DNA of 9,994 nucleotides from CAYQEC01 sp964569015 (GTDB taxonomy: Bacteria; Actinomycetota; Acidimicrobiia; Spongiisociales; UBA5794): contig CAZMSN010000059.1 of the NCBI GenBank assembly GCA_964569015.1, positions 1 through 9,994 on the forward strand, in the 5' to 3' direction. Numbering within the stretch: position 1 is the first letter of the stretch; every line of letters begins with the position of its first letter. Under the pieces are notes generated by a model. It ran no database searches. It had not been told where the DNA came from and was given only the letters and a program-made list of their open reading frames with translations. Position numbers and translations under genes: made by a program. Positions 1 through 7,931 of this stretch are shown here, in pieces.

Positions 1-1436
1 TCCCACAGCTCGTCGAGCTGGGCGAGCGAGAGTTCCCCCAGTGACACCCCGGAAGCAGCGGCAGCTTCCTCCATCGCCCGAAACCGCGCCCCGAACCGGG
101 TGTTGGCCTGGCGCAGCGCCAGCTCCGGGTCAACCCCGAGATGCCGCCCCAGGTTGGCCACCGCGAACAGCACGTCTCCCAATTCGGCCCGGGTCTCGGC
201 GCTGTCACCGATCGCCCGGCTCAGCTCGGCGATCTCCTCCTGCACCTTCTCCAGCACCGGCGCCACCTCGTCCCAGTCGAAACCGACCGTCGCCGCCCGG
301 CGCTGCAGCTTGTCGGCCCGGGCCAGGGCGGGAAGCGCCTCGGGCACGTCGTCCATGAGCGAGCCCAACTCCTTCTCCCCGGCCTTGATGTCCTCCCAGT
401 TGGCCTTGACGGTGTCGCTGTCGGGAGCGACCACGTCCCCGAACACGTGGGGATGGCGGCGCACCAGCTTGCGGCGGATGCCCTCGGCGACCTCCTCGAC
501 GTCGAAGGCGCCCGCTTCGCGGGCCAGGGTGGCGTGCAGCACCACTTGCAGCAGCAGGTCGCCCAGCTCCCCCTCCACCTCGGCGTACGCCCCATAATCG
601 GCCTCCCCTCCCGGCGCCTCCCCCGGCAGAGCCAGGAGTGTGTCCACCGTCTCGTATGCCTCCTCGATCAGGTGGCGCACCAGCGTGTGGTGGGTCTGCT
701 CCCGATCCCAGGGGCACTCGCGGCGAAGGCGCCGGATCGTCTTCACCAGGCCGTGCCAGCCCACCGGAGGCGGGTCCAGGTAGAGGCTGGTGCGAGGCCC
801 GGGCTCGAGTCGCGCCAGCTGGCTCAGCGGCACCGTGATGACGGTCTCGTCCCTCGCCCCGAGCGAGTCGAGATACGTCACCGGCGTGTCGTCCGGCAGC
901 ACCTTCGCCAGCTCGACGGCGACGTCGGCGAGCACCACCGGCCGGTCGACCTGGGTGACGATCGTGGCGCAATGGAGCGGCAGCGGGTCGGGGAGGTCAC
1001 GCCCGTCGAGGATCTGGGCGGCGCGAGCGATCGGGTCGAGCCCGACCCGCTCGAAGAGCAGGTCGAGGAACGACTCTCCGGGAATCACCGCCACCGTGAG
1101 CTCGGCATCTTCGGCGCGCTCCCGCACCAAACCGACCGCACGCTCCCCCACTACGGCACTTCCCGGCACGACGTAGGCGGTCGGGCCGGCGGCGGCCGCT
1201 TCCAGCACGCGCCCGGCGATCGCCTCGTACACGTCGTCCAGGCCGGAGGCCTGGTCGTAGAGGTCGTCGCACGCCACTACCTCCCTCAGGGCGGCCAGCT
1301 CGGAGACGGCAGGATGCTGGAGGGTGCGGGCGATCACCGTGGTCCCCGGCGATACCAGGATCCCCAATGTCGGCCCCGGGAGTCGATCGAGACCCGCCGG
1401 GCCGAGCCCGACAATGATCAGATCGGGCTCACTCAC
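1..1436 (-). CDS. mazG: YabN-like tetrapyrrole methylase/MazG fusion, nucleoside triphosphate pyrophosphohydrolase (3' end cut by window edge)
   Basis: MazG enzymes hydrolyse (d)NTPs to NMP and pyrophosphate in the cytoplasm and clear abnormal nucleotides. I translated 478 codons from the GTG at 1436-1434; the frame runs off the left edge close to its natural end (it stops at a DELW motif typical of MazG C-termini). Residues 1-225 look like a tetrapyrrole (SAM-dependent) methylase domain, with GLGPAG at 10-15 and VVPGSAVVGE at 89-98. The first MazG domain follows, with CPWDREQTH from C241, EEAYE at 258-262, EGELGD at 288-293, RRHPHVFGD at 326-334 and WEDIKAGEK at 347-355. The second MazG domain has EEIAEL at 400-405 and AELGD at 417-421, so both keep their acidic metal-binding residues. 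The GTG overlaps the end of the upstream lipoprotein gene by 8 bases and has no Shine-Dalgarno sequence, which suggests translational coupling. The domain layout matches B. subtilis YabN. Whether the methylase half is active is unknown. Confidence 0.93.
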   Translation of the reverse strand, partial: MSEPDLIIVGLGPAGLDRLPGPTLGILVSPGTTVIARTLQHPAVSELAALREVVACDDLYDQASGLDDVYEAIAGRVLEAAAAGPTAYVVPGSAVVGERAVGLVRERAEDAELTVAVIPGESFLDLLFERVGLDPIARAAQILDGRDLPDPLPLHCATIVTQVDRPVVLADVAVELAKVLPDDTPVTYLDSLGARDETVITVPLSQLARLEPGPRTSLYLDPPPVGWHGLVKTIRRLRRECPWDREQTHHTLVRHLIEEAYETVDTLLALPGEAPGGEADYGAYAEVEGELGDLLLQVVLHATLAREAGAFDVEEVAEGIRRKLVRRHPHVFGDVVAPDSDTVKANWEDIKAGEKELGSLMDDVPEALPALARADKLQRRAATVGFDWDEVAPVLEKVQEEIAELSRAIGDSAETRAELGDVLFAVANLGRHLGVDPELALRQANTRFGARFRAMEEAAAASGVSLGELSLAQLDELW

Positions 1437-2352
1437 TGGGCGGGGTGATGCCGTTGGCGGCGCCCGACCAGACGCCGACCGTCGGTGAGACGTCGATGTC
1501 GGCGTCCAGGATCGCGGCGTTGAACCACTCCGAGTAGAGCGAGGTGACGAAGGAACCGTCGAGCCACTCGAGGGGATCGTCGATGAACTCCTGGGCGGAG
1601 GCCGGCAACAGCCGCTCTTCGACGATGATCACATGCCACAGCTCATTCGCCTCCACCGGACCTGTCGGCTCGTTCAGAGGAGCCCTGGCGGCGAGAGTCG
1701 AGAAGTCGATGCCGGCGCTGGCGATCGAGATCGGGCACGTCCCGTCGCTGGACACCAATCCTCCCGGGCTCATCGTATCGAGTGAGACCTCGTCGACGAG
1801 ATCGAGGAAGTCCTCCCCGCTGTCGAGCCGCTCCATCACCTCCTGGGCCTCCTCGAACGTCTCGACGGCGATGTGGCGAACGCATACCTTGGCGAGTTCC
1901 TGAGGGCTGCTCTCCAGCAGCGTTTCGATGCGGGCCGGATCGAGGTCGAGCAGGTTGGGAACCACGGTATCGCGAAGAAGGGTGTTGAGCGCATCGGCCC
2001 GGATCGCGTACTCACCCAGATCATCGGCCGCCGTCGGGGAGGCGAGCAGTGCCGCGTAGCGCGCCGGGGGGTTGGCGAGCCGCTCGTCGATGTCCTCCTC
2101 GGTGAAGGCCAACCCGAACTGCTCGGTGGCGGTGTCCTGCACCGCCCGTAGCACGATCAGCGTCGTCAGGTCGGTGCGCATCCTCTCACTGTCCACGCTC
2201 GGGGCGTCGTCGTAGCTGGGCCGGAGCCTGACCAGGTCGTCGCGGGTGATGTCGGTGCCGTTGACGGTGGCGAGCGAATCCGATGACGAGCACGCCGACG
2301 CCGCTAGCGCGGTCGCGGCGACGATCAGCAGGAGGCGTCGGGCTGTACACAT
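1429..2352 (-). CDS. SurA/PrsA-like parvulin-type peptidyl-prolyl isomerase, predicted lipoprotein
   Basis: Likely an exported, membrane-anchored folding factor of 307 residues. After M1 come two arginines, a hydrophobic stretch (about 7-20) and a lipobox ending ASAC with lipidation Cys at 21, then a Ser/Asp linker. Residues about 30-150 resemble a SurA/PrsA N-terminal chaperone domain. Residues about 150-250 resemble a parvulin (PpiC) fold: VRHIAV with H160, a G-x-DF segment, SLDT, a GG turn, PTGPV, and a final WHVIIV with H240. The usual GGDLG motif is degenerate (GGLVS), so isomerase activity is uncertain and a chaperone role is possible. Two cysteines (157 and 206) fall inside this domain. 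The start at 2352 was chosen over an in-frame ATG at 2382 because GAGGAG lies 11 bases before it, the lipobox then sits at the normal distance, and the gene no longer overlaps mfd (8-base gap). It lies between mfd and mazG and overlaps mazG by 8 bases. Confidence 0.85.
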   Translation of the reverse strand: MCTARRLLLIVAATALAASACSSSDSLATVNGTDITRDDLVRLRPSYDDAPSVDSERMRTDLTTLIVLRAVQDTATEQFGLAFTEEDIDERLANPPARYAALLASPTAADDLGEYAIRADALNTLLRDTVVPNLLDLDPARIETLLESSPQELAKVCVRHIAVETFEEAQEVMERLDSGEDFLDLVDEVSLDTMSPGGLVSSDGTCPISIASAGIDFSTLAARAPLNEPTGPVEANELWHVIIVEERLLPASAQEFIDDPLEWLDGSFVTSLYSEWFNAAILDADIDVSPTVGVWSGAANGITPPSE

Positions 2353-2360
2353 GACGTTGT

Positions 2361-5300
2361 CTACTCCTCGGCGGAAGGCCACATTCTACGGATGAACTCG
2401 AGCTGTGAATCCAGCAGGGGGCCGCGGGGCACCGGGAGGAAGAGCTTGTCGGCTCGCACCACCGCTCTCCGGGAGAGGCGTTGGAGCCGGACCTGCTGCG
2501 ACTCCCGCAACGCCACCGGGGCGATGCGGATCTCGTTGCGTACCTTGACGATCTCGGTGAGGCCCACTCGCAGGGCCTCGACTCGCAGCCGGGCGACGTC
2601 GAGGAGCGCACTGGCTGGAGGCGGCGGCTCGCCGTACCGGTCACGCCATTCGACGGCGACATCCTCCACCTCGGCGGGAGTCGTGGCCGCCGCCAGCCGG
2701 CGGTAGGCCTCGAGCCGCTCGTTGCCACCGTCGACGTAATCCTTGGGAAGGTGGGCGTCCACCGGCAAATCGATCCTCACCTCTGCAGTCTCCACCACCG
2801 GCGCCGCCTCCCCCTTGAGCTCGCAGACGGCATCAGCGACGAGTTCAACGTAGAGGTCGAAGCCGACTGCCGCGATGTGTCCCGCCTGGGTCTCGCCCAG
2901 GATGCTTCCGGCGCCCCGGATCTCCAGATCGCGCATCGCCAGCTCGAATCCCGAGCCGAGATCCGAGAACTCACCGATGGCCTCGAGCCGCTGGTAGGCG
3001 CTCTCCCCCAACGTCTGCCTCTCGGGATGGAACAGGTAGGCGTAGGCACGCTGACTCGATCTCCCGACCCGGCCGCGGAGCTGGTAGAGCTGGCCGAGGC
3101 CGAGACGATCGGCCCTCTCCACCAACAGCGTGTTGACCTGGGGAAGATCGAGCCCTGACTCGATGATGGTGGTGGCAACCAGCACGTCGTAGTCATGGTT
3201 CCAGAAGTCGAACATCACCTGCTCGAGCTGCCCTTCGCTCATCCGGCCGTGGGCGACCGCGAAACGGGCATCGGGCACCAGCTCGCGCAGCCCGGCAACC
3301 GCCCGATCGATCGATTGGATACGGTTGTGCACGTAGAACACCTGGCCTTCGCGCAACAACTCGCGGCGGATCGCCGCCGACACCGCGGACTCGTCGAAGG
3401 GCCCCACGTAGGTGAGGATCGGGTGACGATCTTCGGGAGGAGTGCGGATGTGACTGACTTCCCGGATCCCGGTGAGCGTCATCTCGAGGGTGCGTGGGAT
3501 CGGCGTCGCCGTCAGCGTGAGCACGTCCACCGAGGTGCGGAGCCGCTTCAGCTTGTCCTTGGACGCCACGCCGAAACGCTGCTCCTCGTCGACGATGAGC
3601 AGCCCCAGGTTCCTGAACGCGATGTCCTCCGACAGCAGGCGATGGGTGCCGATGACGATGTCGACCTCGCCCGAGGCCAACCCCGCCACCACTTTCCTCT
3701 GCTGCGCCGCGGTGAGGAACCGGCTCAGCATCTCCACCCGCACCGGAAACGGTGCGAGGCGCTCCTCGAACGTCGAGAAGTGCTGCTGGGCGAGCAGCGT
3801 CGTCGGCACCAGCATCGCCACCTGCCTGCCCCCTTGCACTGCCTTGAAGGCGCCCCGCAGTGCCACCTCGGTCTTGCCGAAGCCGACGTCTCCGAAGATC
3901 AGGCGATCCATCGGCGACGGAGATTCCATGTCCCGCTTCATGTCGGCGATCGCCGTCATCTGGTCCGGCGTCTCCTCGAACGGGAACGCCGCCTCCAACT
4001 CCCGCTGCCACGGGGCGTCCGCCTCGAACGGATGTCCCGTCACTCGCGCTCGGGTACGGTGCAGGTCGACGACCTCCTCGGCGACCGCCGCCGCCGCCTT
4101 GCGCACCTTGCCTCGGGTGGTCGCCCAATCGGCTCCTCCCATCCGCGACAAACGTGGTGTCTCTCCGCCGGTGTAGCGGCGCACCGCCGCCAGAGCGTCG
4201 GTCGGCACGTAGAGGCGATCCTGGCCGTGGTAGGCGATGAGCAGGTAGTCACGTTCGACACCGGCGATCTCGCGGTGCACCAAGCCTTCGAAGCGGCCGA
4301 TCCCGTGGTGGTAGTGGACGACGAAGTCCCCCGGAACCAGGTCGCGGTAGGCCGCCTCGGTGTTGCCGGCCGCGACGTGGCGGGGGCGGCGGTGGGCCCT
4401 CCTCCTGCCGGCGATCTCGCGCTCGCCGACGACGCCGAACCCCAGCGTCGGCGAGATGAACCCGTGGTGGATGCCGAGGGCGAGCACCGCCGGCTCGACC
4501 CTCTCCAGCGTGTCGCGCACCGAAAGGCCGTAGCCGGCATCGGCGAGGGCCCGAGTCACCCTGGTGGCCGCAGCCTCGCCGTCCATCGCCACGATGACGT
4601 CGACGCCCCGTTCCTGCCAGCGTTTCAGCCCGGTGACCAGCGACTCGGCATCACCGGCGACGGCATCGAGGCCCCGCAGCTCCAGCACCGGATCATCGGG
4701 CCCGGCCGCCGCCGGTGGGGCCTCGACCACCTCGTGGTCGCCCAGCGGCAGGTAGAGCACCGGATGGTCCCCGGCGGGCGGAGCGCCCCGGCCCCAGGTC
4801 GGGGCGAGGGTGACGGCGAGATCCGCCTCCTCACGGCGCAGCTCTTCGCTTCGCGCCCGCGATTGCACCGGGTCGAAGAGCACGACGAGGGCTTCGGCGG
4901 CATCGTCGACGAACGTCCTCGCCGGACCGAGCCACGGCAGCCAGGATTCGATCCCCTGAAAATGAATGCCGGCGGCGATGCGATCCCACGTCGAGACCGC
5001 CCACGGCTCCGACTCGGCCAGCTCTGCCGCCCGTGCTCGCACCTCACCATTGGGACGGAGCTCGCGCGCCGGGAAGGCTACGACCTGGGGTTCCTCGTCG
5101 ATCGAGCGTTGTGAGCCGACGGCGAAGCGCCGGATCCCATCCACTTCGTCACCCCAGAACTCGATCCGGTACGGCGCCTCGCCTTGGGCCGGGAACAGGT
5201 CCACGATGCCGCCTCGGACCGCATACTCGCCCCGGGCCTCCACTCGATCCGTGCGGTGGTATCCGGCCTCGACCAGTCTCTCCACCAACGCCTCGAACGG

Positions 5301-5783
5301 CTCTTCGGTCCCGGCAGTGACCACGATCGGGTCGGGTGGCGAGCTGCCGAGACGCTGGGTGGCGGCTCGCACCGATGCGACGATGATCGTGCCCGCGGTC
5401 CCGGTGGCGAGCCGGTGCCGCGCCTCGCTGCGGTGGGCCATCGTCGTCACGTTGGGTGACACGTGCTCGAAGGGCAGAGTGCCCCAGGCCGGAAGGAGCA
5501 TGGCGTCATCGGTGAACAGCGCCAGGTCGTCGACCAGCTCTTCGGCGGTCCGCTCGCCGGGAACGATCGCCACCAGTGGCACGTCGAGTCTCGCGGCGAC
5601 GCCCGCCAGCGTGACGGCCCGCAGCGGCGGCGGTACCACGAGCCGCTCACCGGGCCCGGGATGGAACACTGCCGGCCATTGCCGGACGAGCGGGAGGAGG
5701 GGGGCAGTCACGAGCACGTCATCGTAATCGCCGACCTGCCGATCGAACCGAGGAGGGCTAGGCGCGGGCCTCCCGGAAGGCAT
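2361..5783 (-). CDS. mfd: Transcription-repair coupling factor Mfd
   Basis: Mfd is a DNA translocase that removes RNA polymerase stalled at lesions and recruits UvrA for nucleotide excision repair. The 1140-residue product has the full family layout. The UvrB-like N-terminal region includes LPFEHVSPN at 103-111. The CarD-like RNA polymerase interaction domain begins near D481 (DLVPGDFVVHYHHGIG) and ends near YVPTDAL. The motor has Walker A GDVGFGKT at 631-638, DEEQ at 732-735, TATPIPRTL, and motif VI QLRGRVGR at 901-908. The C-terminal TRCF domain has LPKDYV around 1012-1017 followed by ERLEAYRRLA. Length is normal (family about 1150). The ATG at 5783 overlaps the end of pgsA by 26 bases and has only a weak purine stretch before it; a GTG at 5717 is an alternative start that would remove the overlap, so the first 22 residues are uncertain. 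Its last codons carry the Shine-Dalgarno sequence of the following lipoprotein gene. Confidence 0.96.
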   Translation of the reverse strand: MPSGRPAPSPPRFDRQVGDYDDVLVTAPLLPLVRQWPAVFHPGPGERLVVPPPLRAVTLAGVAARLDVPLVAIVPGERTAEELVDDLALFTDDAMLLPAWGTLPFEHVSPNVTTMAHRSEARHRLATGTAGTIIVASVRAATQRLGSSPPDPIVVTAGTEEPFEALVERLVEAGYHRTDRVEARGEYAVRGGIVDLFPAQGEAPYRIEFWGDEVDGIRRFAVGSQRSIDEEPQVVAFPARELRPNGEVRARAAELAESEPWAVSTWDRIAAGIHFQGIESWLPWLGPARTFVDDAAEALVVLFDPVQSRARSEELRREEADLAVTLAPTWGRGAPPAGDHPVLYLPLGDHEVVEAPPAAAGPDDPVLELRGLDAVAGDAESLVTGLKRWQERGVDVIVAMDGEAAATRVTRALADAGYGLSVRDTLERVEPAVLALGIHHGFISPTLGFGVVGEREIAGRRRAHRRPRHVAAGNTEAAYRDLVPGDFVVHYHHGIGRFEGLVHREIAGVERDYLLIAYHGQDRLYVPTDALAAVRRYTGGETPRLSRMGGADWATTRGKVRKAAAAVAEEVVDLHRTRARVTGHPFEADAPWQRELEAAFPFEETPDQMTAIADMKRDMESPSPMDRLIFGDVGFGKTEVALRGAFKAVQGGRQVAMLVPTTLLAQQHFSTFEERLAPFPVRVEMLSRFLTAAQQRKVVAGLASGEVDIVIGTHRLLSEDIAFRNLGLLIVDEEQRFGVASKDKLKRLRTSVDVLTLTATPIPRTLEMTLTGIREVSHIRTPPEDRHPILTYVGPFDESAVSAAIRRELLREGQVFYVHNRIQSIDRAVAGLRELVPDARFAVAHGRMSEGQLEQVMFDFWNHDYDVLVATTIIESGLDLPQVNTLLVERADRLGLGQLYQLRGRVGRSSQRAYAYLFHPERQTLGESAYQRLEAIGEFSDLGSGFELAMRDLEIRGAGSILGETQAGHIAAVGFDLYVELVADAVCELKGEAAPVVETAEVRIDLPVDAHLPKDYVDGGNERLEAYRRLAAATTPAEVEDVAVEWRDRYGEPPPPASALLDVARLRVEALRVGLTEIVKVRNEIRIAPVALRESQQVRLQRLSRRAVVRADKLFLPVPRGPLLDSQLEFIRRMWPSAEE

Positions 5784-6306
5784 GGCCGTAGCGCCTGAAG
5801 TAGTCCCAGGCGGAGAGCAACGTCGCCGCCACTGCCACCAGCATGGCCCACTCGTCGAGGAAGAACGGGCCCAGCTCCGAGCTCGACCGCACCATTGCCA
5901 GCCCGATCGCAGTGAACTGGAACATGGTCTTCCATTTGCCCCAGAAGCTCGGGGGGACCGTCGACTTGCCGAGGGCGGCCACCCCGCGCAGCCCCATCAC
6001 CGCCAGCTCCCGCCCGATGATGACGAACACGGCCCACGACCAGGCGCGCTGGACCTCGATGAGTACCAGCAGGCTCCCGGTCACCAGCACTTTGTCGGCC
6101 ACCGAGTCGAGGAAGGCTCCGAGCACCGTGGTGATCTCCCAGCGCCGCGCCAGGTAGCCGTCGACGAAATCGGTGACGGCGGCCACGACGAACACTGCCA
6201 GCGCGATGCCGAAGGCGTGATCGATGTGCTCCGACAGCAGCACGAACGCCATCACCGCCGGCGTCAGAGCGATGCGCACGTAGGCGAGGAGATTCGGGAC
6301 GTTCAT
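5758..6306 (-). CDS. pgsA: CDP-diacylglycerol--glycerol-3-phosphate 3-phosphatidyltransferase
   Basis: An integral membrane enzyme of 182 residues that transfers the phosphatidyl group from CDP-diacylglycerol to glycerol-3-phosphate, giving phosphatidylglycerol phosphate, the precursor of phosphatidylglycerol and cardiolipin. The CDP-alcohol phosphotransferase signature is complete: D46, D49-G50, A53-R54, G63, D67 and D71 with the expected spacing. The start MNVPNLLAYVRI is typical of PgsA. Several hydrophobic segments are visible (about 12-25, 31-45, 74-84, 90-105 and 150-165). Substrate assignment to glycerol-3-phosphate rather than inositol phosphate rests on overall resemblance to PgsA and on glpK lying directly upstream. 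The ATG at 6306 has only a weak ribosome binding site. The gene overlaps the start of mfd and follows a 136-base gap after glpK. Confidence 0.92.
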   Translation of the reverse strand: MNVPNLLAYVRIALTPAVMAFVLLSEHIDHAFGIALAVFVVAAVTDFVDGYLARRWEITTVLGAFLDSVADKVLVTGSLLVLIEVQRAWSWAVFVIIGRELAVMGLRGVAALGKSTVPPSFWGKWKTMFQFTAIGLAMVRSSSELGPFFLDEWAMLVAVAATLLSAWDYFRRYGHAFREARA

Positions 6307-6336
6307 GTCTGATCCGTCGGCGATACCACGGCAGCG

Positions 6337-6365
6337 ATGCTAACGCCGCGGGTCGGCCGTTTCAG
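6337..6365 (-). promoter_or_regulatory. Candidate sigma-70-type promoter for pgsA-mfd
   Basis: Reading the minus strand, CTGAAA (6365-6360) and TAGCAT (6342-6337) are separated by exactly 17 bases; each matches 4 of 6 consensus positions. The start of transcription would fall about 25 bases before the pgsA ATG. It lies in one of only two sizeable gaps in the window, which supports it, but short matches like this arise by chance. Confidence 0.3.
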
Positions 6366-6379
6366 ATCGACCCGCCGGC

Positions 6380-6414
6380 GGGCCGCTCCAGAGCACACAC
6401 TGGGGCAGCGGCCC
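6380..6414. other. GC-rich hairpin in the glpK-pgsA gap
   Basis: An 8-base perfect inverted repeat (GGGCCGCT at 6380-6387 and its complement at 6407-6414) encloses a 19-base loop that can add three more pairs (CCA/TGG). A 12-base perfect palindrome, CCCGCCGGCGGG at 6371-6382, abuts it. No T-run follows on either strand, so it is not a standard intrinsic terminator. It could be a weak terminator, a pause site or an mRNA-stabilising 3' hairpin for glpK, or have no function. Confidence 0.35.
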
Positions 6415-6442
6415 AGTTGGCGGCGCGGCCGCACTGATCTGC

Positions 6443-7921
6443 TCAGTCGATCCAGCCGAAGCTCTTCGAGACGGCTTTCGACCATCGAGACCGGAGCCTC
6501 CGCCGCACTTCGGGATCCATCGCGGGCTCAAAGCGCCGCTCCTCGATCCAGTGCTCTCGCACCTCGTCGATGCCGGACCAGAACCCGATGGCGAGGCCCG
6601 CCGCATAGGCTGCCCCGAGAGCCGAGGTCTCCGTCACCGCCGGACGCACCACCGGGACTCCCAGGATGTCCGCCTGGAACCGCATGAGCAGCTCGTTGGT
6701 GACCATGCCGCCGTCCACCTTGAGTTCCCGCAGCTCGATCCCGGCATCGGCCTCCATTGCCTCGAGCACGTCACTGGTGGAGAACGCGGTCGCCTCCAAC
6801 ACGGCCCTGGCCACGTGGCCGGCCTCGCTGAACTGGGTGAGCCCGGCGATGATGCCCCGGGCGTCCGAGCGCCAGTAGGGAGCGAAGAGGCCGGAGAAGG
6901 CTGGCACGAAGTACACGTCGCCGTTGTCCGGAACCTGGGAGGCGAGCGCCTCCACGTCTCCGGCGTCGGTGATGAGGCGGAGCCTGTCGCGCAGCCACTG
7001 GACCCCGGCGCCCGCGACGGCGACCGAGCCCTCCAGTGCGTAGTGGGGCTTTCCGGTCCCGACCTGGTAGGCAACCGTGGTGAGAAGGCCCTGGGAGGAT
7101 CGCACCTTGCGGAGACCGGTGTTGAGCAGCATGAAGCAGCCGGTGCCGTATGTGTTCTTCGCATCGCCCTGGCCGAAACACGCCTGGCCGAACATGGCAG
7201 CCTGCTGATCGCCGAGGATCCCTCCGACGGCGACGCCTTGCAGGATGCCGCGGGCTTGGCCGATGAGCCCGACGGAAGGGACGATGCGGGGCAGCATCGC
7301 CCTCGGGATCTCCATTGCCTCCAGGAGCATCTCGTCCCATCCCATGGTCTCGAGGTCCATGAGCATCGTGCGGCTGGCGTTGGTGACGTCGGTGACGTGC
7401 TCTCCGGTGAGGTTCCAGGCGATCCACGAATCGATCGTCCCGAAGATCGCTGAGCCGGAATCCGCTCGCTGCCGCAGCTCGGGAATGTGATCGAGGAGCC
7501 AGCGCAGCTTCGGCGCCGAGAAGTAGGTGGCGAGCGGAAGGCCGGTCGTGTCGCGGAATCGGTTCGGGCCTTCGCTACCCGCCAGCCGCCGGCAGAGGTC
7601 AGCGGTACGGGTGTCCTGCCAGACGATGACCGGCGCCAGCGGTTCGCCCGTCGCCGGGTCCCAGACGACGGTCGACTCGCGCTGGTTGGCGATCCCCACC
7701 GCCGCCAGGTCCGAGGGCTCGATTCCGGCGGCGTCGAGCGCTTCGACGACCACGCTCTCGGTGTTTGCCCAGATCTCGTGGGCGTCGTGCTCGACCCATC
7801 CCGGCTGCGGGGTGATCTGGGAGTGCTCCCGCTGAGCCTTGGCAACGATGGCTCCGGCGTGGTCGACGACGGCGAACCGGGTGCTCGTGGTCCCCTGGTC
7901 GATCGCTCCGATGTACGCCAC
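6443..7921 (-). CDS. glpK: Glycerol kinase
   Basis: Phosphorylates glycerol with ATP to sn-glycerol-3-phosphate in the cytoplasm (FGGY kinase family). The 492 residues are close to the usual 495-505. Motifs in order: IDQGTTSTR at 7-15, GWVEHD at 41-46, ANQRES at 78-83, WQDTRT at 101-106, TDVTNASRTMLMD at 177-189, the catalytic Asp in GDQQAA (D238), NTYGTGCF at 256-263, and DGGM in the C-terminal half. The start is GTG, with AGGAGG only 4 bases before it; that sequence overlaps the pth stop codon, so translation is probably coupled to pth. The loop before D238 (about 214-236) is short and lacks both the E. coli fructose-bisphosphate-binding GGKGGTR segment and the His of the Firmicute HPr-phosphorylated HFYG loop, so neither known control is expected. 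No glycerol facilitator or GlpD is nearby; the downstream neighbour pgsA uses its product. Confidence 0.96.
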   Translation of the reverse strand: MAYIGAIDQGTTSTRFAVVDHAGAIVAKAQREHSQITPQPGWVEHDAHEIWANTESVVVEALDAAGIEPSDLAAVGIANQRESTVVWDPATGEPLAPVIVWQDTRTADLCRRLAGSEGPNRFRDTTGLPLATYFSAPKLRWLLDHIPELRQRADSGSAIFGTIDSWIAWNLTGEHVTDVTNASRTMLMDLETMGWDEMLLEAMEIPRAMLPRIVPSVGLIGQARGILQGVAVGGILGDQQAAMFGQACFGQGDAKNTYGTGCFMLLNTGLRKVRSSQGLLTTVAYQVGTGKPHYALEGSVAVAGAGVQWLRDRLRLITDAGDVEALASQVPDNGDVYFVPAFSGLFAPYWRSDARGIIAGLTQFSEAGHVARAVLEATAFSTSDVLEAMEADAGIELRELKVDGGMVTNELLMRFQADILGVPVVRPAVTETSALGAAYAAGLAIGFWSGIDEVREHWIEERRFEPAMDPEVRRRLRSRWSKAVSKSFGWID

Positions 7922-7925
7922 GACG

Positions 7926-7931
7926 CCTCCT
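7926..7931 (-). promoter_or_regulatory. Shine-Dalgarno sequence of glpK overlapping the pth stop
   Basis: AGGAGG on the minus strand, 4 bases before the GTG of glpK, shares its first base with the last base of the pth TGA. A perfect consensus this close to the upstream stop points to coupled translation and supports the GTG start. Confidence 0.7.

Noticed and set aside
141..1448. 435-codon open frame on the plus strand opposite mazG
   Set aside because: It is antisense to a MazG frame with complete motifs and shows low-complexity composition and no domain. mazG itself lacks a stop only because the window cuts it.
2353..2382. Upstream ATG (2382) for the parvulin lipoprotein
   Set aside because: It has no Shine-Dalgarno sequence, overlaps mfd, and would place ten extra residues before the signal peptide.
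3195..5114. 639-codon open frame on the plus strand opposite mfd
   Set aside because: It lies wholly antisense to a clear Mfd, and its product is rich in Arg, His and Gly with no recognisable motif. This is the usual shadow frame of high-GC coding DNA.
6551..7453. 300-codon open frame on the plus strand opposite glpK
   Set aside because: It is antisense to a full-length glycerol kinase, with no ribosome binding site or family resemblance.
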